64,000 bases of DNA from Bacteroidaceae bacterium (GCA_017617575.1 JAFZVY010000052.1:1-64000); one strand, 5' to 3'. Shown: positions 1-7,494, counted from the stretch's first letter. Notes: a model not told the origin generated them from the sequence alone. Numbers and translations are program-made.

Positions 1-14
1 ATTTGTTCTAGTCT

Positions 15-2528
15 TTATTTTGTGGCGTAATTAATGCGGAAATTCTCAAGATAGTCACGATAGAGCTGATATGTCTTTACACCTTTCAATTCCTCTATCA
101 TACTCAGATAGGCATTACTGCTGTCTGTAATCAGATATACAACTTCTATCTCCGAATGTTGTTTCATTTCCTCCCTAAAACGTGGGAAATATTTCTCATC
201 CTTCAATATTGCCATCTTATTGTCTGACAGTATAGCGTAGTTGCCTTTCAATTCTGTCGGGCATTCTCCCTTTGCTCCAGCCTTCATCCATAGCACAGGC
301 AACAGTTCTGTCAATTGCCTGCCCCTCGCAACCGAGCGTTTATCCAAGAATCCCAACTTGAAGAATGCGGCATTTGCCTTGAATCCATCCTTCATGGATA
401 TCTTTACAGGTACTGGCTCTTCTATCTGCCCCATCAAGTCACTTACATGGGTTTTGATAGCCTTGAACTCTGCGTCTTTCTCTGCCACGATATAGAAGGT
501 GGTGATATGGCTGTTGCCATCCAATGCTTCCATCCATGCCTCCTCCTCATTTATGTCAAAGAGTATGCTGGCGTTGCAATCGTTTTCTTCCGACACAAGG
601 AATGGCACATCTTCCTTCATCGCTGGAAGTTTCACGTCTTTCTGCTTGTTGATGAGTGTCACCAAAGCCTTCTTCTGTCTTAGCGTTGCGCCCTCTGCCA
701 TGTAGTTTATCTGAGTAAACTTCCTGTCCGTTGTTTTTGTTTCCGTCAGCGATGTGATATACTCTCCTTCAATAGGTTTGTTATTCACATCGACACCCAA
801 GATGCTACACTTTGTACGAGGCCAATTGACATAACGAGCAATGCCCCATTTCTCCCATTCTTCATCACCGGGCTTAATGCCTTTCTTTGACAGTTCCTTT
901 TCCTTTGGTTCGCCAATCTCATTGTTTGTCACCATGATGCAACGGCGATTACCGCCATCCTCCTTGTTCAAAAGGTTGACAGCATGAAGCGTTGTACCCG
1001 ACCCCGCAAAGAAGTCGAGGACAAGAGCGTTTGGTTTGTTGGCTACAAAGAAACGGATTGTGTCATGAACTGCATAGAGGGATTTAGGGAAAGAAAAACG
1101 CTTATTATCCAGAATGCTGCGAAGTAGATTTGAACCGTTTCTTGTAGCATCATGTAACGAAATCATCCATTGAGTACCAGGAATGTATGAAGGATTATAA
1201 TCAGAGTCATTAACTATTATTGAACCATCCTCTCTTCTTCCAATAATTTCAAATGTTCCATTCTCAACTTTCTCTTGGTTTCCTGATTTAAGATAACTTA
1301 TAGCCATACCTCTTGGAGTAAGCCTGCCAAGTTTAACATACCCTTTTTTTTGTATCTTTAATAAATGTTCTTTACTATATTGCCAGTTACCCTCTGTTCC
1401 GTCCAAATGAATCGGAAATATTGCTATTGAGCCAGCAGGAGGAGTTATATTACTCCTATCTTCATTTAATTCTAAGGGGTCACCAGCACCTAAAAAACGT
1501 TTTCCGTCAGAGGATACATAAATAGGATAGAAACATCGAGGGGCATCACTTCTGAGTAGACTTGTCCCTGTTCTCATCAGAGAATCCCAATGTAGTTTAT
1601 TTTTACTTGTATTTTTTACTCCACCAAGCCAATCCTTATCTAAAAGGAGAGGTGATGGAGACGAAATACCGATTTTAACAAAGAACACATATTCATCAGT
1701 ACGACTAAATTCCCCGTGCCTTGAAACACCTCCCGGATTCATCATAAGACTTACCATCTGTATTCTTGCCTCAGGAAACATCTGTTCCAAAAGACAGCCA
1801 AGATGATGATACTCCAATTCATCAATAGTGACAATAAGTACAGAGTCTTTAGGGTTAAGAAGTTTCTTAGCAATCCTCAGACGTGCTTCAATCATTGCCA
1901 ACCACTTAGAGTGACGATACGCATCTGTACCGTCAACATAGTCGCAATTATACTTCCAATCATGAGAATCTGGTTTGTTGTATGGTGGATCTATATAGAT
2001 ACAATCCACCATGCCCGGATAGAGATATGCCAACAACTGAAGAGCATGATAATTATCTGCATCTATCAATGTATGCCACAAGTCACTATCAGGCGCATTC
2101 TGTACACTATCTATCGGCTTCAAGTAAGGATAGATAACATCACCACGCTGGGCAACAGCAACCAAATCAACTAAAGGGAAAACTTCATCTTCGAGTGTTA
2201 CAAGATGACGACATACTGCTGTACGAGTATCAATGCCAGCTTTGCATTGACGCATAATTTCGGTATCTATATCAAGCGCCAACTTACAGAATACATTCCC
2301 ATCAGAAATACTTTGTACTTCATAAACATCATTGGGAGTCTTACCACGCAAAGCCACCTTTGTACCAGGACGTATAGTCACCTCCGGCATCACGACGTTA
2401 TCAGGCAGGTGATTCTCAAACACCAAACCAAACTTTTTCTTTTTTGTAAGTCGAGCTACCTCAATGCGCAGTTGTTCACGCAACTCCACATTCGGTATTC
2501 TGTCAAGATAGTCATCTATCGCTGCCAT
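15..2528 (-). CDS. mod: Type III restriction-modification DNA methyltransferase (Mod subunit)
   Basis: An 837-residue DNA adenine methyltransferase of the type III Mod kind, which methylates the recognition site and also supplies specificity to a Res partner. Visible motifs are DPPYN at about residues 180-184 (catalytic motif IV) and DFFAGSGTT at about 505-513 (SAM-binding motif I). This order, catalytic motif first with a long variable target-recognition region between, is the beta class typical of Mod. The start is the first ATG; it lies inside a perfect 10-bp inverted repeat (2526-2535 with 2559-2568). A consensus promoter on this strand sits about 430 bases upstream (2960-2990), so the leader is long. 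The res gene usually follows mod and would lie left of the window; its absence here is only a window limit. The length is usual for the family. Function is confident; the recognition site cannot be read from sequence. Confidence 0.93.
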   Translation of the reverse strand: MAAIDDYLDRIPNVELREQLRIEVARLTKKKKFGLVFENHLPDNVVMPEVTIRPGTKVALRGKTPNDVYEVQSISDGNVFCKLALDIDTEIMRQCKAGIDTRTAVCRHLVTLEDEVFPLVDLVAVAQRGDVIYPYLKPIDSVQNAPDSDLWHTLIDADNYHALQLLAYLYPGMVDCIYIDPPYNKPDSHDWKYNCDYVDGTDAYRHSKWLAMIEARLRIAKKLLNPKDSVLIVTIDELEYHHLGCLLEQMFPEARIQMVSLMMNPGGVSRHGEFSRTDEYVFFVKIGISSPSPLLLDKDWLGGVKNTSKNKLHWDSLMRTGTSLLRSDAPRCFYPIYVSSDGKRFLGAGDPLELNEDRSNITPPAGSIAIFPIHLDGTEGNWQYSKEHLLKIQKKGYVKLGRLTPRGMAISYLKSGNQEKVENGTFEIIGRREDGSIIVNDSDYNPSYIPGTQWMISLHDATRNGSNLLRSILDNKRFSFPKSLYAVHDTIRFFVANKPNALVLDFFAGSGTTLHAVNLLNKEDGGNRRCIMVTNNEIGEPKEKELSKKGIKPGDEEWEKWGIARYVNWPRTKCSILGVDVNNKPIEGEYITSLTETKTTDRKFTQINYMAEGATLRQKKALVTLINKQKDVKLPAMKEDVPFLVSEENDCNASILFDINEEEAWMEALDGNSHITTFYIVAEKDAEFKAIKTHVSDLMGQIEEPVPVKISMKDGFKANAAFFKLGFLDKRSVARGRQLTELLPVLWMKAGAKGECPTELKGNYAILSDNKMAILKDEKYFPRFREEMKQHSEIEVVYLITDSSNAYLSMIEELKGVKTYQLYRDYLENFRINYATK

Positions 2529-2568
2529 TATGGATCAAGTAATTAGAAGCAAAAGATTATCCATAATG
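2526..2568 (-). promoter_or_regulatory. Inverted repeat over the mod start codon
   Basis: CATTATGGAT (2526-2535) and ATCCATAATG (2559-2568) are perfect 10-bp inverted repeats separated by 23 bases. On the minus strand the right-hand copy comes first and the left-hand copy contains the mod ATG. In the mRNA the start codon would be paired in a stem; in DNA the repeat could be an operator. Its role is inferred from position only. Confidence 0.5.
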
Positions 2569-2608
2569 TATTGACTATCGGACATAAAAGAAGGGCGTGA
2601 GCCTTCCT

Positions 2609-2811
2609 ATGGTATTCCGAGGCTAAGCTACCAACAGAACCTCTCTACTGAATAAGAATATAAGCTCACAACCCAAACGGATTGCAAGCATCATAATTCT
2701 ATCGTTACTCAGTAGATTGGCTATTGGCATACTTATACGCAAAAGCCAACCATCATTGCTGTGGTGTTTATTCTGAAAAATATAGTTGGTAGCTTTATTT
2801 TGGAATACCAC
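2609..2811. repeat. Inverted-repeat-bounded segment in the mod leader
   Basis: The ends are 24-bp imperfect inverted repeats: GGTATTCC..AGCTACCAA at 2609-2632 and its complement at 2788-2811, matching at 17 positions with the differences clustered in the middle. Inside are further complementary pairs, for example TCTACTGA near 2643 with TCAGTAGA near 2708. The size (about 200 bases) and terminal repeats suggest a small non-autonomous element or a folded leader RNA. No target-site duplication was recognised. Confidence 0.45.
2623..2811 (-). CDS. Possible 62-residue ORF inside the mod leader
   Basis: An ATG-initiated reading frame of 62 codons lies on the same strand as mod, between the promoter at 2960-2990 and the mod start. 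It covers nearly the whole inverted-repeat segment and begins at its outer end. The predicted protein has a polar first half and a more hydrophobic second half. I do not recognise a family. It could be a small leader gene, the remains of a repeat-borne ORF, or chance. Confidence 0.25.
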   Translation of the reverse strand: MVFQNKATNYIFQNKHHSNDGWLLRISMPIANLLSNDRIMMLAIRLGCELIFLFSREVLLVA

Positions 2812-2959
2812 AATGATAGTCTGATGCTGTTATGTTATTATATGTTAATGTATCTTCGTATTTCTGTTTTGTTTGCCATGACAGTCGTATATACAACAGT
2901 AACAACGAGGTAGGTCATGGACTTTTAACAAGTTCTTTGTTGTTTCGTAATTATTATTG

Positions 2960-2990
2960 CAAAGATAACAAACATTTATGACTTACCAAA
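2960..2990 (-). promoter_or_regulatory. Promoter for the mod transcript
   Basis: Read on the minus strand: TTTG (2990-2987), 19 bases, TATCTTTG (2967-2960). This is an exact match to the Bacteroidota housekeeping promoter. The nearest downstream genes are the small ORF at 2811 and mod at 2528, giving a mod leader of about 425 bases. Confidence 0.7.
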
Positions 2991-3153
2991 TGAATAAAGA
3001 GAAATTTTGAAAAGGCAGAAGAAACTATGATTTACCCAAGCAATTTACGATAGATTCACATCAAAAAAATACAGTCTAAAAAAAATTGCCATAATGCTAC
3101 GCATTATGAATTTATGCCCCCATCAAACACAACCATTTTTTTAGTATAAATAT

Positions 3154-3184
3154 TTTGTCATATCACATTTCTTTACTAACTTTG
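3154..3184 (+). promoter_or_regulatory. Promoter of the 390-residue hypothetical gene
   Basis: TTTG (3154-3157), 19-base spacer, TAACTTTG (3177-3184). It is divergent from the mod promoter, about 160 bases away. The leader then contains a short hairpin, CCTCTT (3196-3201) with AAGAGG (3229-3234), before the ATG at 3267. Confidence 0.7.
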
Positions 3185-3266
3185 GGGCAATGAAACCTCT
3201 TCTTCAAAGAAGACCTTAAATCTGCGATAAGAGGTAATAAGTAACGATTAAAAATAATTAAATTTC

Positions 3267-4439
3267 ATGAAATACAACAAACAATTTTCCACTATAAGTC
3301 AGAAGGATGCATTAGACGTCTTATATCAGGCTGCAGTTGGTTATAATTATGACAGATTAATGTATGCTCTCACTTCCAAGAAACACATAAATTTCAAAGA
3401 AGTTGAGGAATTAACCTATGAAATCAACAATGCAATACCCATCATGATGCAAGAACACAACAGACTCGATCATTTCTCAAAAGGGTTTGTTGACGCATTC
3501 TTTACTGATAATAACGATTTGTTCAATGAATCTCTTACTTCTCTACACAAGCTAAGACGTTCTGTCTGCATGATGAAGACAATATATGAGAAACTCTCAC
3601 CTACCCTTACTCAGAGACGACGTGACCTTTCCATAATGTATGGAAATGGAGCACCAAATCTGTACACCAACAGCTACCTAAGCTCCTCAACATACCAGAT
3701 ATTTTTTCATTTCGATGACGAACAAGTTGACAGCAGAATTACTGCCCTGTCAACTGCCATGCAATCTTTCTTTGACAAATTTGCGGATTGTATCAAAATC
3801 TGTAAAGACATTATAAAGAATGTTGAGGAGGTTCGTAACGATACAAATCAATGCACACATCTGTTTGAAGATTTTTCAGAAGAAATAATAGCTTCAGTTG
3901 GAGACCTTCTGAAATTTATTACTGATGACTACTTATCAGCAAATAACAACCCAATTATTGAAGAATCAAAAAAATATAATTCACTTGAGGCATTCTTACC
4001 TCATGCATATCACAAATATGGTATAGAACAAGGGAAAAAACTTGTTTATAAAACTCTCAAAGATAACCTGTCTGGCAATGACGACATGTATCGAATTCTT
4101 GAAATGGCAATTTTCCCAAAGAATTCAAATACAGATGCAATAAGATATGTAATCAAGCATTTTGACGAGGTATGTCCTAAAGGGCAAGCAAATAAGATTA
4201 GCACAAAACACGTTGCAATGTTTATGACATGGGCAGGAGTTCTGCTTGGAAAGGAAAAAGAGTTCTATGAACAGTACTTTGGAAGTCTGTACCATGACAA
4301 GGAAAAACTCACAAAATACTCAGCCCTGAATATGGCAAAGAAAAAACTATTGAATCATCCTGACGAACAAGCATACAATATTTTTGTAGCCAGAATAAAC
4401 AACCTTATCAATATCACAAAGAAAACGGAATACGCTTAA
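3267..4439 (+). CDS. Hypothetical protein of a defence-like island
   Basis: A 390-residue protein with no family I recognise. It lacks a signal peptide and membrane segments, is rich in charged residues, and looks mostly helical with several long amphipathic stretches, so it is probably cytoplasmic. It is a single-gene transcription unit: a consensus promoter lies about 85 bases upstream and a strong intrinsic terminator starts 19 bases after the stop. It sits between a type III methyltransferase and an AbiF-type locus, which makes a defence role possible, but no catalytic motif supports that directly. The ATG is preceded by an A-rich stretch, usual for Bacteroidota. Coding status is supported by length and by the flanking signals. 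Confidence 0.8.
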   Translation: MKYNKQFSTISQKDALDVLYQAAVGYNYDRLMYALTSKKHINFKEVEELTYEINNAIPIMMQEHNRLDHFSKGFVDAFFTDNNDLFNESLTSLHKLRRSVCMMKTIYEKLSPTLTQRRRDLSIMYGNGAPNLYTNSYLSSSTYQIFFHFDDEQVDSRITALSTAMQSFFDKFADCIKICKDIIKNVEEVRNDTNQCTHLFEDFSEEIIASVGDLLKFITDDYLSANNNPIIEESKKYNSLEAFLPHAYHKYGIEQGKKLVYKTLKDNLSGNDDMYRILEMAIFPKNSNTDAIRYVIKHFDEVCPKGQANKISTKHVAMFMTWAGVLLGKEKEFYEQYFGSLYHDKEKLTKYSALNMAKKKLLNHPDEQAYNIFVARINNLINITKKTEYA

Positions 4440-4457
4440 TTCCACATAGAGCAAAAA

Positions 4458-4495
4458 AACACCATCAGCATCGAGTTTGCTGATGGTGTTTTTTT
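4458..4495 (+). terminator. Intrinsic terminator, first copy of a repeated hairpin
   Basis: AACACCATCAGCA (4458-4470) pairs perfectly with TGCTGATGGTGTT (4478-4490) around the 7-base loop TCGAGTT, followed by a T-run and GCAATATT. The same hairpin recurs at 5750-5790 with the loop reversed in orientation. Confidence 0.88.
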
Positions 4496-4631
4496 GCAAT
4501 ATTATGTTATTATACTCTAAACATTCGTTCGTAAGATTTGAATAGCTTTGTAAAAAATATCAAGAAAACATGTGGATATAGATAGTAAAAAGGAGATAAT
4601 TTAATAATATACAAACTTTTCTCTCTAAAAA

Positions 4632-4664
4632 TTTGGTCATTCCATGAAAAAAATGTTATCTTTG
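4632..4664 (+). promoter_or_regulatory. Promoter of the AbiF-type RNA and gene
   Basis: TTTG (4632-4635), 21-base spacer, TATCTTTG (4657-4664). Transcription should start near 4670, just before the structured leader. Confidence 0.7.
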
Positions 4665-4669
4665 TGGCA

Positions 4670-4726
4670 CGAGAACCCGCCAAGCCTCTTCACAATGCTT
4701 AAATCGGCGGGTCGTTTTTTTTTTTT
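4670..4726 (+). ncRNA. AbiF-associated small structured RNA
   Basis: A short RNA lies between the promoter and the Abi_2 start codon. ACCCGCC (4675-4681) pairs with GGCGGGT (4706-4712). Inside, AAGC (4682-4685) pairs with GCTT (4697-4700) around the loop CTCTTCACAAT, leaving AAATC unpaired on the 3' side. A run of twelve T follows and ends exactly at the ATG at 4727, so the RNA has its own terminator and the gene would be expressed by readthrough. Small RNAs directly upstream of Abi_2 genes are known as the abiF RNA motif; placement, stem and terminator all fit. I assign it from architecture and from memory of the motif, without a covariance-model search. Confidence 0.72.
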
Positions 4727-5632
4727 ATGACACAATATACCAAAACATATTCGACACCAAGCCAATTGGTAATACTGCTGAAAAAACGCGGACTTAACAT
4801 AGATGACGATGCCAGGACGGAAAACTACATTCGACGCATCGGCTATTACAGATTCAGTGCTTATCTATATCCGTTGTTGACAATTCCAAAGGAAAAACAT
4901 GTATTCAAAACTGGAGCATCATTCAATCAAGCTTTGGAAATGTATCGATTCGACAGGCATCTCCGACTGCTGATGTTTAACGAAATAGAAAAGATTTAAG
5001 TCGCTGTACGCAGTGCAATCGTCAACATTGTGAGCAGTGAAACCGGTAATCCATTTTGGATGACCGATCCTGCATATTTCTACGATTCTAATACATTTAT
5101 CAAGACTAAACAACTCATAGATAATGAACTTGCCAAATCGCGCGAAGACTTCATAGAGCATTTCCGCAACACTTATACCGATACATATCCTCCTGCTTGG
5201 ATGCTGGCAGAAATTCTACCATTAGGTGTCTTAACTAAGATATACGATAATATCAAGAGCAATCAGATTCGAAAAAAGATTGCCCACGAATTTTCACTTG
5301 AAGTCCCCGTGTTCAATTCGTGGATGACAATCATTACTGTAGCACGAAACAATTGTTGTCATCATGCACGTGTCTGGAACCGTACATTTGCATTACGTGT
5401 ATCAACAATGCGTCGCATGACAAAGCCTTGGATTTCGACTCCTGTCAACCAACAAAAAGTATATTTCAGCCTTTGCATCATCAAATATTTCCTAAACGTC
5501 ATAGCGCCACAAAATGATATGCGAGCAAAGATTGAGACCTTGCTCACAGCCTATCCATCCATCGATATTGCCGCCATGGGCTTTCCTCACGGATGGGAGA
5601 ACGAATCTCTGTGGCAAAGCCAAATACTTTAA
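4727..5632 (+). pseudogene. Abi_2 (AbiD/AbiF-type HEPN) gene with an in-frame stop
   Basis: An abortive-infection family protein interrupted by one TAA at 4997-4999 (codon 91). Both halves are in the same frame. Codons 1-90 encode the N-terminal part with the family segment RRIGYYRFSAYLYP, and reading through the stop continues smoothly as VAVRSAIVNIVSSETGNPFW, so one nonsense change, probably GAA to TAA, explains the break. The full frame is 301 codons, normal for Abi_2. The HEPN RNase motif R-x4-H (RNNCCH, codons 207-212, bases 5345-5362) is downstream of the stop, so the truncated product would lack catalysis. Restart at GTG 5030 is possible but has no supporting signal. The upstream RNA and the flanking hairpins remain intact, so decay looks recent. 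A sequencing error is the alternative. Confidence 0.88.
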
Positions 5633-5749
5633 CAAATTACGTAAGAAGATTACAGTTTTTTTACAATTCGGTAACGTCTTAGTCTCTTTTGCTTATTTTA
5701 CATCTTGATTTCACAATTCAAAAGATAAAGAGAAGCTACTTAGACCAAA

Positions 5750-5790
5750 AACACCATCAGCAAACTCGATGCTGATGGTGTTTTTTTTTT
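5750..5790 (+). terminator. Intrinsic terminator, second copy of the repeated hairpin
   Basis: AACACCATCAGCA (5750-5762) and TGCTGATGGTGTT (5770-5782) are identical to the stem at 4458-4490, but the 7-base loop is AACTCGA, the exact reverse complement of the first loop. The T-run and the following GCAATATT are in the same orientation in both copies. Confidence 0.85.
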
Positions 5791-5816
5791 GCAATATTTT
5801 TACTAACCGAAAACAT

Positions 5817-5985
5817 AGTTTGTATCGTATTTTTACCTCATTAAAATACAAACTTGGGCTTTTCAATACAAACTTTAGCAAAGTTTGTATTTTACGGCAC
5901 TCTAAAATACAAACTTCAATCCAATCTTTCCCTCAAAATACAAACTTTGCATTTGCTAAATACAAACATGGAATCGAAATACAAA
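5817..5985. repeat. Cluster of AATACAAACT repeats upstream of the HTH-primase operon
   Basis: Direct copies of AATACAAACT begin at 5845, 5865, 5906 and 5937, with near copies at 5959 and 5978. Inverted copies (AGTTTGTAT) lie at 5817-5825 and 5882-5891. Intervals between direct copies are 20, 41, 31, 22 and 19 bases, close to whole helical turns. The cluster lies just upstream of a promoter at 6056-6087. It could be a set of regulator-binding sites or iterons. Confidence 0.6.
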
Positions 5986-6055
5986 GTCATGCAAACATTG
6001 GATTCAAACTTACGCAAACACGCTATTTTTCACGGATTTACATTACAATATTTTC

Positions 6056-6087
6056 TTTCCGAGAGTCGGAAATTCCTCCTACCTTTG
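6056..6087 (+). promoter_or_regulatory. Probable promoter of the HTH/primase operon
   Basis: TTTC (6056-6059), 20 bases, TACCTTTG (6080-6087). The leader to the ATG at 6410 is over 300 bases. It contains the hairpin GAGTGACT (6169-6176) with AGTCACTC (6193-6200) and then the long AGTAAA hairpin repeat at 6249-6370. Confidence 0.5.
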
Positions 6088-6248
6088 CATCGAGCAAAAC
6101 AAAGAAATGCTTGCTCTACCCATGACGGGAGTTGCAAATCCATAGTGGGGAATGATGGTACTACAACAGAGTGACTGGGATGTCTTACCGAAAGTCACTC
6201 GTACCAGTAAGGCATAACTTAACACAAATTTCGTAAGTATTTCTCTTG

Positions 6249-6370
6249 TAGTAAAGAGGAGTAAAGAGAAGTAAACAGGAGTAAAGAGACGTTACCATGT
6301 AAGGACAAATCGACGAACAGACTATCGTCTTTTTACTTCCTTTTACTCCTTTTAACTCCATTTTACTCCC
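6249..6370. repeat. AGTAAA/TTTACT long hairpin repeat, copy 1
   Basis: The left arm is a run of AGTAAAGAGG-like units ending in AGACG (6249-6291). The right arm starts CGTCTTTTTACT and continues as TTTACTCC-like units (6325-6370). The arms are complementary, making a long imperfect hairpin immediately before a gene start. Related copies are at 13499-13740, 42758-42916 and 43743-43846. Confidence 0.7.
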
Positions 6371-6409
6371 CAAGTGGAGCAAGTTGAATACTTACGAGAC
6401 ATAATTAAC

Positions 6410-6646
6410 ATGAACAATAAAAAAATCGAGGGTACTACCCTCACTCATTTTGACGGTTGGCTTGACAACCAGGACATCATCGTGGCTTTCCACATAAGCC
6501 TGAGAACATTGCAGAACCTAAGGTCAAGGGGCGAACTGCCCTACTCCATCCTCGGAGGTCGTTGCTTCTACAAAAAGGAGGACGTTGAGAGAATGATGGA
6601 AAAGAAGTATGGACTAATGGTGAAGAAAGGAGGTACGGGAAAATGA
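6410..6646 (+). CDS. Helix-turn-helix protein of the excisionase/MerR-like type
   Basis: A 78-residue DNA-binding protein. After a short polar N-terminus, residues about 22-66 form an HTH_17-type winged helix: a helix with ISLRTLQNLRSRGELPYS, then a wing with GGRCFYKKEDVERMM. Such proteins act as excisionases or small regulators in Bacteroidota mobile elements. The ATG at 6410 is preferred over an upstream GTG at 6374, because the GTG version adds 12 residues ahead of the domain and begins almost inside the hairpin repeat. The stop overlaps the next start (ATGA at 6643-6646), so it is translationally coupled to the BT4734-like gene. It may bind the repeat cluster at 5817-5985; that is inference. 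Confidence 0.82.
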   Translation: MNNKKIEGTTLTHFDGWLDNQDIIVAFHISLRTLQNLRSRGELPYSILGGRCFYKKEDVERMMEKKYGLMVKKGGTGK

Positions 6647-7206
6647 CTAAAGAAGAACTCAATGAGAGACGTATCCAGTTCTACGAGCATCCGGTAACGA
6701 ATGCGGTTTCTCACAAGGAGGTTAGTGTGGCAGACGTGTTCTGCCTCATTACCTCACCCCAATACAGGGACATAACCATGAAGCTTCGTTCCATAACTGA
6801 CGAGAAGGAGCGCAAGGCCTTCAAGGCAAGGAACTTTGACTTCGTGACCTTCAGCGGTCTGTTCTCCTATCGCAAGGATGAGTGCATGACAAGGCATTCC
6901 AGTCTTATGTCGCTTGACCTCGACCATGTAGGTGCGAGGCTGAAGGAACTGAAGGCGGCTCTCGTCAATGACCCTTACTTCGAGACGGAACTGCTGTTCA
7001 CGAGTCCGAGCGGCGACGGGCTGAAATGGATTGTCGAGATTAACCTTGATGACTGCGACCATCGCACGTGGTTCAGGGCTATACAGAACTATATGAGACA
7101 GGTTTACAATGTGGAAGTGGATGAGAAATGTATCAACGAAAGTCGTACATGCTTCATTCCATTCGACATTGATGTGTATGTGAATCCTTTAATTTGCGAG
7201 TATTAA
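6643..7206 (+). CDS. BT4734-like (VirE N-terminal) primase-associated protein
   Basis: A 187-residue protein matching the N-terminal domain found in Bacteroidota mobile-element primase/helicase proteins. Visible features are LMSLDLDHV (about residues 89-97), the LLFTSPSGDGLKWIV strand-turn-strand (about 117-131) and a conserved-looking tail RTCFIPFD. The acidic residues in the first of these resemble a primase-type active site. In many relatives this domain, PriCT_2 and DUF3987 form one polypeptide. Here the frame stops at 7206 and the rest resumes at 7538 after a 330-base hairpin repeat. It overlaps the upstream HTH gene by 4 bases. It may still fold alone and act with the downstream protein. 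Confidence 0.75.
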   Translation: MTKEELNERRIQFYEHPVTNAVSHKEVSVADVFCLITSPQYRDITMKLRSITDEKERKAFKARNFDFVTFSGLFSYRKDECMTRHSSLMSLDLDHVGARLKELKAALVNDPYFETELLFTSPSGDGLKWIVEINLDDCDHRTWFRAIQNYMRQVYNVEVDEKCINESRTCFIPFDIDVYVNPLICEY

Positions 7207-7229
7207 CAACCTGTACGGCTATAGTTTTT

Positions 7230-7494
7230 GCACTAAGGTGCCAATTAGAACTTAGCGGAGCGGTCTCACTGACCAAGGGGAAGTAAAAACAGTCAAGAAC
7301 CTTTAGCTCGGCGAAGCCAAACAGAACAAAAACAAGAAAAAACATTTTCATTATCTTATGGAATGGAACAAGGTTTTCTTTTGTCCTACTTCCTTCAGGA
7401 AGTAAAATGGTTTTCTTTTGTTTTTCTTTGGTTTTACTTCCCGTTGGTCAGTGAGAAAAGTTCCCCATGTTTTTCTAATTGGCCGCTTGGCGGC
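7230..7494. repeat. CACTGACC long hairpin repeat, copy 1
   Basis: The left arm has GCCAATTAGA then CTCACTGACC and GGAAGTAAAAAC. The right arm has GTTTTACTTCCC, GGTCAGTGAG and TCTAATTGGC, in complementary order. The whole forms a hairpin of about 260 bases filling the gap between the two primase-helicase genes. A related element is at 29461-29617, with partial copies at 36994-37113 and 41620-41662. Confidence 0.72.

Noticed and set aside
5030..5632. Independent gene starting at GTG 5030
   Set aside because: It is the same frame as codons 1-90 of the Abi_2 gene, and the family alignment runs through the stop, so a broken gene is simpler.
5817..5985. CRISPR array
   Set aside because: Repeat units are only 10 bases, intervals vary between about 19 and 41 bases, both orientations occur, and no cas genes are nearby.
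5769..6174. Reading frames across the AATACAAACT cluster
   Set aside because: Their codons consist largely of the repeats and AT-rich sequence, composition is not protein-like, and a promoter for the downstream operon lies within them.
6374..6409. GTG start for the HTH protein
   Set aside because: It begins right beside the long hairpin repeat and adds residues outside the domain; the ATG at 6410 fits better.
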